Shown here: positions 11,810 to 22,896 of the stretch, piece after piece | Numbering within the stretch: position 1 is the stretch's first letter | Layout: the number at the start of each line of letters is the position of its first letter | Assembly (NCBI RefSeq): GCF_016801865.2 | Contig: NC_068939.1 | Coordinates: forward strand, 140,063,821 to 140,127,820 | Reading direction: 5' to 3' | Origin: Culex pipiens pallens | Lineage: Eukaryota > Arthropoda > Insecta > Diptera > Culicidae | DNA: 64,000 bases | Position numbers and translations under genes: made by a program | Notes under the pieces: model-generated | The model's database searches: none | The model's input: only the letters and a program-made list of their open reading frames with translations | Told to the model about the DNA's origin: nothing

Positions 11810-13193
11810 GATTAAACTTCAGGGTAAGAACAACATCATTCGCAAATTTTAATCCAATCTGGATAGCTTCCATCATGGATGTAGCATTACTCATTGTTTG
11901 AATCAAACCAAACAGTGAGTTTTGCAAAAAAGTCATTTTTTCAAACGTAACATCGCCGAGATCAGAAGATCCCAAAGCGTTGCCAGCAGAAAAATTTTCA
12001 AATGAGATTTGAGGTACCTGCCCAATTTCAGAAAGATTGGTAGAGGATTTAAAATTCGTGGATGAACCCGAAACGACGTTAGCATAAGAAATGCCATTGT
12101 TGTTACCTAACTTTTCCACGGTAGGGGTATTTCTAGAATTGTTCGAGTGAGACAGCACGAACGTTTGATTTAAAGATGCAGGTACAACCTGACTTTGAGA
12201 AAATTTCGGTTTGGATTTCGGCTGATGCTTAGCACGAGAATCCAAAACCTTTTTTCTGATGGGGCAATCCCAGAAATTTGATTTGTGATTTCCACCACAA
12301 TTTGCACATTTAAATTGGGTGACTTCTTTCACGGGACAATTGTCCTTGTCGTGAGAAGAATCCCCGCAAACCATGCATTTTGGAACCATGGCGCAATGAT
12401 CAGTACCGTGACCGAATGCCTGGCAACGCCGGCACTGGGTCAGATTCTGGCCATTACCGCCATGTTTCTTAAAATGCTCCCACTTTACCCGTACATGGAA
12501 CAAAAACTGAACTTTGTCCAAAAGTTTCAAATTGTTGATTTCATTTCTGTTGAAATGAATTAGATAAAATTGTGAAGTCAAACCAAAGCGAGAAATATTC
12601 CCGTTTGATTTTTTCTTCATTGTTATTACTTGGGATGGGGCAAAGCCAAGCAACACCTTAAGTTCGTTTTTGATCTCATCCACCGACAAGTCGTTGGAGA
12701 GACCTTTCAAGACCGCCTTGAATGGACGAGCATTCTTGGTCTCATACGTGTAGAAATTGTGTTTGTGGTTTTTCAAATAACCAACAAAAGTTTGGTGATC
12801 TTGTAAAGATTCCGTCAACAAGCGACATTCTCCTCTTCGACCAAGCTGGAACGAAACCTTCAAATTGCAAGTTTCCTTGCAATTCTTCAGTTGCGTTCGA
12901 AAGCTGGCCAAATCGGAGACGGAAGTCACTACAATTGGCGGAGCCTTTACTCGTTTCTCGACGGCAGAAGACTCAGTACGAGGAGAAGGTTCCTTGTCAT
13001 CAGTTTCGGATAAAACACCGAAACTGTTTGTCAATGGAATTTGAGGATTGACCTCACATTCAGAATCAGAATCAGACCTCAGAAGAGGCTGTTTTCTTTT
13101 TCTGTTTCCGTTAGCCGGTTTAGCGTTCAAACGCTTCACCGACGTAACGACCAAATCTTCAGAAGATTTGCGTTTACCTTTGTTTTGACGCAT
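11796..13193 (-). CDS. LINE ORF1, gag-like nucleic-acid-binding protein
   Basis: This 465-residue ORF1 protein would coat the retrotransposon RNA. The N-terminus is basic (KGKRKSSED, NGNRKRKQ). A central domain around residues 150-240 resembles the RRM-like region of Jockey gag proteins, and three CCHC zinc knuckles follow: C254-C267, C273-C286 and C296-C310. The C-terminus is Ser/Asn-rich. The frame is intact. Its TAA stop overlaps the ATG of ORF2 by 14 nt in a different frame, suggesting coupled or re-initiated translation of ORF2. Start choice: the first ATG after the 218-nt 5' UTR, in a full-length frame. Confidence 0.9.
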   Translation of the reverse strand: MRQNKGKRKSSEDLVVTSVKRLNAKPANGNRKRKQPLLRSDSDSECEVNPQIPLTNSFGVLSETDDKEPSPRTESSAVEKRVKAPPIVVTSVSDLASFRTQLKNCKETCNLKVSFQLGRRGECRLLTESLQDHQTFVGYLKNHKHNFYTYETKNARPFKAVLKGLSNDLSVDEIKNELKVLLGFAPSQVITMKKKSNGNISRFGLTSQFYLIHFNRNEINNLKLLDKVQFLFHVRVKWEHFKKHGGNGQNLTQCRRCQAFGHGTDHCAMVPKCMVCGDSSHDKDNCPVKEVTQFKCANCGGNHKSNFWDCPIRKKVLDSRAKHQPKSKPKFSQSQVVPASLNQTFVLSHSNNSRNTPTVEKLGNNNGISYANVVSGSSTNFKSSTNLSEIGQVPQISFENFSAGNALGSSDLGDVTFEKMTFLQNSLFGLIQTMSNATSMMEAIQIGLKFANDVVLTLKFNHGSK

Positions 13194-13378
13194 TTTGCAA
13201 GCAAAGTTCTCTTAAAAAGATGGCTTCGTTTGTAAAATACAACAAAATTTCAGGCGGGGTTAGTCTTGAAAAGACTGTTTAGAATTTTGGAAAATAACTC
13301 AGGTAGTCTTTAAAAAGACTGTGAATTTTGTTTTGAAATAACTCTGAGCTTAGGTAGTAAAAAATACCGCAGCTCTAG

Positions 13379-13411
13379 TGTCCGTTCACCACGAAGGTTC
13401 GCAAGACACTG
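13379..13411 (-). promoter_or_regulatory. LINE internal promoter: initiator plus DPE
   Basis: At the 5' junction the minus strand reads TTCAGTG, matching TCAKT of the insect initiator with A+1 at 13410. At exactly +28 to +32 (13383-13379) it reads GGACA, matching the downstream promoter element RGWYV. Such internal TATA-less promoters are established for Jockey and I elements. The spacing match is direct; activity is inferred. Confidence 0.65.
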
Positions 13412-13423
13412 AACAAAGTAGTA
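13412..13423. repeat. LINE target-site duplication, 5' copy
   Basis: AACAAAGTAGTA is identical to 8913-8924 and abuts the first base of the LINE 5' UTR. It is followed by extra GTAGTAG, so the target was itself a short GTA repeat. Confidence 0.93.
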
Positions 13424-14403
13424 GTAGTAGCACTTGAAATGACTACGAATACAAAGAGACAAGTTGTTCCTTTCAATTCCGCTATATATTTTAATATCTT
13501 GACAGATACGTATTTCGTCTAGCACTTGCAGTCTTCATCAGTGCACAGTGGTCCAGATCGCAAAATTAAGTGGAAAACGGATTTTCCGAAAAATTGTGAA
13601 GTTTTGGAGCTTTGGTGTCTTCAGAAGAGTTGTTGCAAATGGAAAGGGGCAACTTTTGGTTTTGTTGAAAATTAGGGTGGTTCACTATTAGGGTGATTTT
13701 GAAAATCTAACTTTTCAGGAATAATTTTGGGATTATTTTTTGTCTTCTAGAAAGTTGTTGAGCTTGCCAATCCAAGCAATTTTTTCGAAGACACCAAAAT
13801 TTCATAATCACCTGTACACCAAAATTCAGAATCATAATTTCGTTTGAAGATAAATCTAAAATACTCATCTATTTTGTTTTTGTCCATCCAGGTCATAATG
13901 ATTTAGAAAAAAAATAACAGATGTATCAAATTTACGCTATTTTTTCGGAAAACAACATTGTAAAACAAATTAATTTCTTTTGTAGATTTTTTAATACAGT
14001 AGAAAAAATGCTTTTCAAAGATTGTATTGTAAAATGTTCGTTTCAAAACTCATTAAAAATTTTAAAAAATCATTGTAAAGAACAGAAAAATGCCTAAGCC
14101 AAAAATGCTCAATCCCAATTTATTTTTGGAAAATTATTTTTAAAAAATATTATTTTGAAGAAAATTTAAATTTTACGCAGGAAATTTCATATAAGGGATT
14201 GATGTGGAAGTATAAGTATTGAACGGAAATTTGAAAATTATATGAAAAAGTCGTACCAAAACAAAATTTTATAAAAAAAATCAACTTCAAACTAATAAAA
14301 TTTTACAAGTTTCATTAATTTTTATGTGTGTTCCACATGCGGTCCGCGATACTACAGCAATTTTCCAAAATGGCCCGCGAGTTTTAGCCGGCTGAAGTCC
14401 ACT
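13424..14403. other. Intergenic DNA, repeat-derived
   Basis: A block at about 13487-13542 contains CTTGACAGATACGTATTTCG followed by a CTTCATCAG motif, a phrase I remember as recurrent in mosquito repeats (memory only). From about 13545 the text CAGTGGTCCAGATCGC looks like the start of another repeat. No gene is seen. Confidence 0.4.
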
Positions 14404-15795
14404 GAGCAATTCTCTGAGATTTCGGTCATTCGATTTTTTTTGTATTTTTTAATCCGGCTGAAACTTTTTTGGTGCCATCGGTATGCCCAAAGAAGCCATT
14501 TTGCATCATTAGTTTGTTCCATATAATTTTCCATTCATTTTTGGTAGTTGTCCATACAAAAATGATATGTGAAAATTCAAATATCTGTATCTTTTGAAGG
14601 AATTTTTTGATCGATTTGGTGTCTTCGGCAAAGTTGTATGTATGGATATGGACTACACTGAAAAAAATGGTACACGGTAAAACAAAATTTGGTAATTTTA
14701 AATTTAACTTTTTGTCACTAAAACTTGATTTGCAAAAAAACACTATTTTTCATTTTTTTTTTTTCATTTTTTGATATGCTTTAGAGGACATAAAATGCCA
14801 ACTTTTCAGAAATTTCCAGAATGGGCAAAAAATCTTTGACCGAGTTATGATTTTTTGAATCAATACAGATTTTTTCAAAAAATAGAATATTGGTCACAAA
14901 AAATTTTCAACTTAATTTTTCGATGCAAAATCGAATTTGCAATCAAAAAGTACTTTTGTGAATTTTTGATAAAGTGCACCGTTTTCAAGTTATAACCCTT
15001 TTTAGGTAACTTTTTTGAAAACAGTCGCAGTTTTTCATTTTTTTTTTCAATTAGTGCCCATATTTGCCCAACCTTGAAAAAAATATTGAAAAGCTGAGAA
15101 AATTCTCTATATTTTGCTTTATTGAACTTTGTTGATACGACTCATAGTTGCTGAGATATTGCCATGCAAAGGTTCAAAACAGGAAACTTGATGTTTTCTA
15201 AGTCTTACCCAAACAACCCACCATTTTCTAATGTCGATATCTCAGCAACTATAAATCCGATTCACAATGTTTAAACATGAAACATTCGTAAAATTTTCCG
15301 ATCTTTTCGAATGCAATATTATCAAAAAATTAAATCAAGACCATCATTTAAAATGGGCGTAATATTGAATGTTTGACTTTTTGCCAATTTTGGAAATTTC
15401 TGAAAAGTTGGCATTTATGTCTCAAAAAATAACAAAAATTAAAAATAGTGTTTTGCTGCAAATCAAGTTTTGGTGACAAAAAGTTAAATAAAAAATCACC
15501 AAATTTTTTTTACCGTGTATCATTTTTTTTCAGTGTAGTCCATATCCATACCTACAACTTTGCCGAAGACACCAATACAATCAAAAAAATCCTTCAAAAG
15601 ATACAGATTTTTGAATTTTCACATATCATTTTTGTATGGACAGCTGCCAAATTTGTATGGAAAATTATATGGACAAACTAATGATGCAAAATGGCTTCTG
15701 TGGGCATACCGAAGGCACCAAAAAAGTTTCAGCCGGATTAAAAAATACAAAAATTAAAATTAAAGAAAAAAGACCGATTCCGTAGAGAACTGCTC
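14404..15795. mobile_element. GAGCAGTTCTC fold-back element, copy A
   Basis: The ends are GAGCAATTCTCT and GAGAACTGCTC, reverse complements. Arms match inward through blocks such as TGGTGCC(A/T)TCGGTATGCCC, GTCTTCGGCAAAGTTGTA and CAATATTACGCCC-like centre. The flanks are CACT on both sides (14400-14403, 15796-15799), giving a 4-bp duplication, the same size as in the copy at 51987. Short open frames in the arms are recurrent shadows of the repeat, not genes. Confidence 0.78.
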
Positions 15796-16283
15796 CACTG
15801 CATTAGAATATAAAGAAAATATTGAGAAATCAGGGATTGATATTTGGAGCACCAAAAATATTTTATCAGTTTTTCAGCTAAACTTACTATACAGTACAGT
15901 TTTTTTGTTGAGCTTGGTACAGTTACAAAAAATAAGAAGATTAAAACATAGTTTATTCAAGATAATACATAACACTATTTTTGATCTACGAAATCAGGCC
16001 TAAGAATATTCAATATTTTGTCTGAGTCCAGCAAAATTTTCACGAAATGTTATGATTTAATTAAATTGTCTCCGTGATAATTGGAAATTCAAAAGATAAT
16101 TTAGAAGCAAATCAGAAATAAAAACTATTAGCTATATAAATCAGATATTTAAAAAAAATCAATACAAAATATGATCAAAAATTGAAATAATGTAGAATTG
16201 ATGTAAAAAGAACTTTCTGTAATATTAACATAAGATTTTCAACAATATTTTAACCATTTTTCACGTTCCGTGAAATTTTTATG
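15796..16283. other. AT-rich spacer
   Basis: No gene or clear repeat is recognised between two fold-back elements. Confidence 0.4.
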
Positions 16284-17947
16284 AAAGGAGAATGGGCAAA
16301 TTTGGTCCAAGGATGTACACGAACGGGACCAACTTTTTTCGAAAGATCTCGCCGAGACATGAAAAAAAGGCTTCTGGACCAACTCTCTAAATCCCGGGGT
16401 TCAAAAGTTACAAGTTGTTGAAGTTTAAGCATTTTGGGTTAAAATGTAAAAAAAATCGTATTTTTGCTATTTCTAAAATCATTCATAAAATCTCTGTTTC
16501 ATTATGGATTTAGATTTTCTTGACTTCATTCGACGCGTATCAGCAAAAACTATGAGTTCTGATATGTCTTAGCATGATTGAAACATGTTTTCTCTTGTTT
16601 TTATCCGTTTGAACCGTTTGTGCAAGAGGCATCCCATAGAAACAAGTCGAATCTTCAAGGTTTTGAAACCGGATCCAACCCAGACTGCTTCAGTGAGTAT
16701 GGAAGGCTTCAGTGCAATGTTGTAACAACTTATTGGGATGGTCTGAGTCATCCGAGAACTCCTTGGAGTTAAGACCGGTGAGTCTACCGCCGTAACAAGC
16801 AAGATGTCGACCGGTTTTGACAACGGAACATACCCGCATAGCTTCAGTGAGTGTGGTAGACTGCTTGCCTAATGTGTTAGGATGTCCTGGGTCATCCAAG
16901 GACTCCCTGGAGTTATGATCTGTAGGTCTACGGCTGTTACAAGGACTCCCTGGAATGGTCCAGAACATCCCAACATAACAGCGATACAGTCTGCCATACT
17001 CACTGAATCTTTGCGGTTCTGATGCGCGGTTAAAAATCGACCTTTTTCTTGTTACAGTGACCCACATATCTAAACTCCAGGGAGTCCTAGGATGACCAAA
17101 GACATCCGGGGTAAAAAATCGTCGACCTCTTGCTTATTACGGCTGTAGCTCCACAGATCATAACTCCAGGGAGTCCTTGGATGACCCAAGATATCCTAAC
17201 ACATTAGCAAAGCAGTCTACCACACTCACTGAAGCTATGCGGGTATGTTCCGTTGTCAAAACCGGTCGACATTTTGCTTGTTACGGTAGTAGACCCACAG
17301 ATCTTAACTCCAGGGAGTCCTAGGAGAACCCAGGACACTCCAACTCATCAGCATAGTAGTCTACCATACTCACTGAAGCCATGCGGGTATGATCCGTGGT
17401 CAAAAACCCCAGACATCTTGCTTGTTACGGCGGTAGACTCACCGGTCTTAACTCCAAGGAGTTCTCGGATGACTCAGACCATCCCAATAAGTTGTTACAA
17501 CATTGCACTGAAGCCTTCCATACTCACTGAAGCAGTCTGAGTCGGATCCGGTTTCAAAACCTTGAAGTTTCGACTTGTTTCTATGGGATGCCTCTTGCAC
17601 AAACGGTTCAAACGGATAAAAACAAGAGAAATCATGTTTCAATCATGCTAAGACATATCAGAACTCATAGTTTTTGCTGATACGCGTCGAATGAAGTCAA
17701 GAAAATCTAAATCCATAATGAAACAGAGATTTTATGAATGATTTTAGAAATAGCAAAAATACGATTTTTTTTACATTTTAACCCAAAATGCTTAAACTTC
17801 AACAACTTGTAACTTTTGAACCCCGGGATTTAGAGAGTTGGTCCAGAAGCCTTTTTTTCATGTCTCGGCGAGATCTTTCGAAAAAAGTTGGTCCCGTTCG
17901 TGTACATCCTTGGACCAGCTCCCATACAAATTTGCCCATTTTCCTTT
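16284..17947. mobile_element. 1.66 kb near-perfect palindromic element
   Basis: The left edge AAAGGAGAATGGGCAAATTT and right edge AAATTTGCCCATTTTCCTTT are near-exact reverse complements. The arms remain highly similar for about 600 bp each, including the ACGCGTCGAATGAAGTCAAG block on the right and its complement on the left. The centre (16810-17440) is built of repeated blocks with TACGG(C/T)(G/T)GTAGAC, ACTCCAGGGAGTCC and CACTCACTGAAGC in both orientations. No transposase frame is present. Family unknown. Confidence 0.75.
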
Positions 17948-18469
17948 GGTGTTTTGATATATGGTCTCTGTGAAAATTGCAATTGTTGGGCATGAAAAAT
18001 CGCTTAGCCTAATTATAGCCTTGTTGAGCAAGGCAATTAGCAAGGTTATTAGCATTCAAAATCGGAAAAAAAATCAATGAAACTTTGTTTAAAACCGCGC
18101 CTTAAGTCACGTGTACCAATCGATGCCTCCTTTTGAACCGGTTGAACCTTTACGCTTTACATCTTGTTTGCACGTTCACTTCCAGTTAGTGGGCATTATA
18201 CGTTCACCCATGTCAGTGACACGCGCTTTCTGGCACGTTGTCAACGGGCTGTAAAACATGCCCCCGGAGCAATTCCGTTGACGTTGAACGATTTTGGGTT
18301 CAAATATATCAATCATTATAATACTATTCATGCATTAAACAGGCTTTAAACTCTAAAACTTTTTTAAAAAATAGCGCTTGAATACAATATTATCAAAATG
18401 CATAACAGAGTTTTTTTTTCGTGAAATTCTAATTAATTTCGATTCAATCTCAATCTGATCTGATCTGAT
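17948..18469. other. Intergenic DNA
   Basis: No gene recognised. A 61-codon frame at 18164-18349 has no recognisable motif. Confidence 0.4.
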
Positions 18470-18930
18470 CAATTCTTCCAATTACACAACTCGAAATTTT
18501 TTAAATTCATGTCAGTAAACGCCTCAGTTTCGTCAAATCATGAATGATTTGGGCTCCCTGAAAACGCTCCAATCAACAGGATTGATTTTTTGTAAATTCT
18601 CTGCAAATAAATAAAATTGTAAATATGGATATAAAACCAACGGAATTAGGTTAAACAACCATGCGTTCCCTCATATAAGCAACCATGCGCATCCCCTTAT
18701 TTTTGCCACCCCCATAGATAAACGTGGGTGCGCATGGTTGCTTAAAATAATTCCATATAATTTGCTCTCAAATTTATAATATTATTTATTGGCAGGGAAT
18801 CCACTAAAATTTCATTCTGTCAATTGGAGCGTGTTAAGGGAGGCTAAATCGATCATACCTTGATGAAACTGAGGCGTTAACTGACATCAACTTAAAAAAA
18901 GTCGAGTTGTGTTATTGAAGTAATTTCAAC
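18470..18930. mobile_element. Fold-back element with nested mini-palindrome
   Basis: The left arm (CCAATTACACAACTCGA, TCAGTAAACGCCTCAGTTTC, ACGCTCCAAT) returns as reverse complement in the right arm (ATTGGAGCGTGTTAAGGGAG, GAAACTGAGGCGTTAACTGA, TCGAGTTGTGTTATTG). Inside, 18660-18750 is a second small palindrome with GCAACCATGCGCA(T)CC and GGGTGCGCATGGTTGC. Both lack coding capacity. Confidence 0.7.
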
Positions 18931-19982
18931 TAACAGATCGAGCTAAATTGCGCTAGAGTAAAAATATCTGGCGAACGTAAGGTAGATATATGATATTATT
19001 GTTAATGTATTATGGTCTTCTCGAGAAATGCAAAAGTCATCCAACTTGTTTGAAAATGATTTAGCAAACATGTTTCAACGGCAAAGTCAAAGTTAATCCA
19101 ATTCTAGGTGAACAGGTTTCCGCAAATCTTTTATTGTCACCAAGCGTAAATTCCAGCGCCTTATATATGCCAATTATCTCGTCACAGTGGAATTCCAAAC
19201 GATACTGAAACCCAGCGTGTGTGTGAATTGCTCACACGGGTATCTCGAGTCTTCGAGACGTGTCAATCGATGTCTATGTTCTCCACGAGCGCAACAATGT
19301 TCATCACACCCTTAGCGTAATTGTTTACCTTTGAAGCAACTACACACCATAATAAATATGGATTACATTTAGTTTTTGTAAGTGAAAATGTTTCATAATT
19401 TACGATATAATTTTGTTGTGCTTTGTAATATAAAAAAAACATTATCAAGCATCTAGATAAGATTTGATAAAATGTTTAAATTAAAGCTATAAAAACACAA
19501 AAGCTGTTCTACACTAAATTCCAATCTAATTTTATTGTGCCTTAATGACTTCTATTGCGCCGCCTAATGGTGTTAATTGGATCGAAATCTAACCGCCATG
19601 ATAGTGTTGCTAAAACACACAATATCCAGCCGGTGACACTAAATCCCCTCCCCCTTCTGTGTCATAAAACTTAATGCTAGAGGCATTAGTGCAACATCCA
19701 CCTCGTAAGCTCACGTTACAATTCCGTAAAGTAACGGATGTACAACGAACAGATGTCGGACATGCAATCAATTACAATGAGCCCCAACCCAGAACGAAAG
19801 CTGAGACAAAACTGTCATCAATTACGGGCCTGGCTCGCCATGAGGTACGACATGCTTGTTCTATTATATACAAGCGGCGACCACAAATGACGTAGCAATT
19901 AGACTCTTCTTGTCACTTTTTGAACACATATCCTTCCTGAAGCGACGCGTCATTTGCGGAAGGCACCGCAACTAGGACTTTG
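18931..19982. other. Apparently low-copy intergenic DNA
   Basis: No repeat partner was found in this window and no gene is recognised. Short open frames at 19263-19448 and 19674-19895 lack motifs and codon bias. Confidence 0.4.
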
Positions 19983-19990
19983 CCGAAGAG

Positions 19991-20265
19991 CAGGGATGCC
20001 AGATACACAGATTTGTCTGTGTTTCACAGACTTTTGAGCTTGTGTCAGACATATTTTGAGGTGCACAGACTTTTAAAAAACTTCATTAAATTGATATTTT
20101 GTAATCTTTTATGTTGAAACTTATTTCGTTAGACTTCAAATGCTTAAAAACGCAATTTTTGATGGATTTCACTGACCGTGAATTGATATATTTGAATTTT
20201 AGACAAATGCACAGACATACACAGACTTTTTTACAGACATTTTGAAAAACCAAGTGGCATCCCTG
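19991..20265. mobile_element. hAT-type MITE with 8-bp duplication
   Basis: The ends are CAGGGATGCCA and TGGCATCCCTG, exact complements, flanked on both sides by CCGAAGAG (19983-19990 and 20266-20273). An 8-bp duplication with CAGGG-type ends is diagnostic of the hAT superfamily. The 275-bp interior has repeated ACACAGACTTTT-like blocks and no coding capacity. Confidence 0.9.
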
Positions 20266-20273
20266 CCGAAGAG

Positions 20274-21112
20274 CCGAACTGTCCCGTATCATATAGTGCC
20301 GACGACCGACACTGATGCCGGCACATGTCCAAGAACGGGGTTGGTGTCGATTTTCACGGTGGCAAAACACGTGGTTTTGACGGTAGGGCCAGGGAAAAGG
20401 GCCGGTAATGTACATTTCTGGAGTTGTCAAAAACACCCAAAAGGCAATTGGAAATTTGGTTTGGTCCATATCGATGTACTCTTTTTGATTGATTCCTCAA
20501 GAGAATTACTTTTTCAATTAAAAATGTTTATGTTTTTTTTAGAAAAGCATGTATGTATGTCCAACCGTCATCTGGAGTGAATCGGTGCACATGAGGCAAT
20601 TTTTGAACAGCTGTTTAAGCCATGTTCGGCCCTGGGTGATGAATAGAGAGAATGCGTAACGTGATTTTCGAATGATCCCACTTTGTTTACATCTACAAAG
20701 TAGGAGGCTGTTCAAGCATGACTTTTTTCTTACTTATAAATAAATGTTTTTTTTTTTTATTATCAGTGGTATGTGTAATATTTTGTCTAGTTTTCGATTT
20801 TTTCGCTGTTAATTGTGTGTGATTTCAAGTTATGATCGGTGTTTTTCTTTTTTGCGAGCGACGACGAACTTCATAATATATATAAAAAAACGATCTCGCC
20901 TTAAACTTTTTAAAGATTTCTTGACTTCAACTCCAGGTCCTCAAAACCGCAAATTTTTCATTGCTGCAAAAACAAACAAAAAAAAAATAATGTTCGATAA
21001 AAATACTCTCTACTTTTGGCGAACTGTAAATTGATTCCACTTTGACAGTTTACAATTGAGGCCGTTTTGCGAACCACTATTCAGCACCCAGGTTCAGCCC
21101 AACTTTATATAT
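20274..21112. other. Intergenic DNA
   Basis: No gene recognised; the longest open frames (20242-20580 plus, 20086-20469 minus) overlap one another and the MITE and look accidental. Confidence 0.4.
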
Positions 21113-22020
21113 GAGCAATTCTCTTCCAAAACCGGAAATTGATTTTATTTGTATTTTTTTTATTTGGCGCAAACTTTGTGGCCTTCCCTATGACTAAAGA
21201 AGCTATTTTGTGTCATCAAATATTCAAACAGCTGTAACTTTTGAGTGAATTATGATCAATTTGGTGTCTTCGGCAATGTTGTAGGTATTGATGAGGACTA
21301 TTGAAAAAAAATAGGTACACGGATTTTTTTTTCAACTTTGCTTCACAAAAACTCATTTTCCCAAAATACGTATTTTTTGATTTTTGAGATTTTTTATATG
21401 TTTTAGGGGAGAAAATCCCGCACAATTTTTAAGCCATAGAGAAAAATGGTCAGAGTTATAAATTTTTGAAAAAATAGTGAATTTTGGAAAAAATCGAAAT
21501 TTTATACAAAAACAAATTTGACTTTATTTTATATGTAAAATTAAATTGGCAAACGAAAAGTACTTTACAGATTTTTTTTTGATAAAGGGCTCCGTTTTTA
21601 TGAGAAAGCCTCGGAAAGCTTGATTTTAGCGAAATATTTGCAGTTTTTCGATTTTTAAAAAAAGTGGTCATGAGTGACCATACCCAATAATATTTTTTTA
21701 AAGTTCAGAAAATTGGCTATAAAATTGTCTAAGAGACTTTGAAGACGGGTCGATATCTCAGCAACTAATGGTCCGATTTTAAATGTTAAAACATGAAACA
21801 CTCGTGAAATTTTCGATTTTTTCAAAAACAATACTTTAAAAAAAAATGAATCAAGACAAACTTTTCAAAAAAAACCAAACATTCAATATTACACCCTTTT
21901 GAAATGTTAGTCTTGATTTAAAAAAATGAAAATATTCTGATTTGAATCAGATCGGAAAATTTCACAAATGTTTCATGTTTTAACATTGGAAATCGGACCA
22001 TAGAAAATGGTGGGTTTATG
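21113..22020. mobile_element. Decayed GAGCAGTTCTC fold-back relative
   Basis: It starts GAGCAATTCTCT and keeps family landmarks in order: GTCTTCGGCAATGTTGTAGG, a GGTACACGG block, GTCGATATCTCAGCAACTAA and a CATGTTTTAACATTG turn-around near 21970. It is more diverged than the other copies and no right end is recognisable. Confidence 0.55.
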
Positions 22021-22496
22021 TGAAATTGGACGCCCAATTTGCTGGCGTACTCAAAATTTCGAAAAAACGTATTTTTCATCGAAAAAAACACTAAAAAAGT
22101 TTTAAAACTCTGCCATTTTCCATTACTTAACTTTTTTTTGAATCATGTCATTTTAAGGGAAATTTAATGTAATTTTCGAATCTGCATTAACACAGAAAGG
22201 TCATTTTTCATATAGAACAAAATTCAACATTTTTAGATTTCGATGAAATGATATGTGAACATAAGGGGTTTGCTTGTAACTATTGCGTGATATCGCGATT
22301 TTTTATTCAATATTTTTGAAAGTAGAGTTCTCGATTGCAAGTCAAACATTTTGTGCAACAATATATTGAAAATTGAAGTAAAATAAGAGTTCGCTACTTT
22401 CAGATTTGGTTTTGACAAACCATTTGCGTTTATGTCATATAAAAAGGAATGAAAGTATTTGGTTTTGTGGACAATATTGTATCCAATAAATCATTA
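22021..22496. other. Intergenic DNA
   Basis: AT-rich, no feature recognised except GGTTTTGTGGACAATATTG at about 22461-22479, repeated at 22901-22920 across the adjacent MITE. Confidence 0.4.
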
Positions 22497-22896
22497 CGCC
22501 GACTCTCTGGTTGTCAATATCCAAGGGACCGTCGAGGAAGAGAATCATCAGTTTACAGAACGATGCAAAATGAAGACTCGATTGAAAATATTTTTTCTTG
22601 ATACCCAGCTATGGGAGAGAATCATGGCAACGTCCATCAAACAAAAACAAACTAATGTCAAACACCCTTCAAAGCTTCGTTTCGCCAAGAAAAATGTCTA
22701 TGCAAGCCATGAGAAAGTGAAATTATTGACAACCGGAAGAGATTTTTAAAGCAAACAGAATCCAAGGGACCTTCAAGCAAGAGAAAATATCGAGGAATAA
22801 AGCCAATCGAAGTATGCAGTTTGAAGGGACTGAAGAATTCATCGATAGATGGAGCAATATTGATATCGAGAAGATCGACAGCCAGAGAGTCGACTG
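22497..22896 (-). mobile_element. TA-target MITE, copy 2 (inverted, degraded end)
   Basis: This is the 418-bp MITE in the opposite orientation. The right end is intact (GCCAGAGAGTCGACTG then TA); the left end has changed CAGTC to a CGCCG-like start. The flanking phrase GGTTTTGTGGACAATATTG is present on both sides, so the copy lies inside a local duplication. Confidence 0.75.

Larger units (their letters stand above)
8925..13411 (-). mobile_element. Full-length Jockey-clade (Juan-like) LINE
   Basis: A 4487-bp non-LTR retrotransposon reads on the minus strand: 218-bp 5' UTR, ORF1, a 14-nt overlap into ORF2, a 3' UTR with AATAAA (8946-8951), and a 13-nt poly-A (8925-8937). It is flanked by a perfect 12-bp duplication, AACAAAGTAGTA. 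ORF1 has three CCHC knuckles; ORF2 has an APE-type endonuclease and reverse transcriptase, the layout of the Jockey clade. The layout and length agree with the Juan elements known from Culex and Aedes; that name is from memory and not tested. ORF2 contains one in-frame stop, so this copy is probably not autonomous. Intact ends and duplication imply a recent insertion. Confidence 0.93.
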
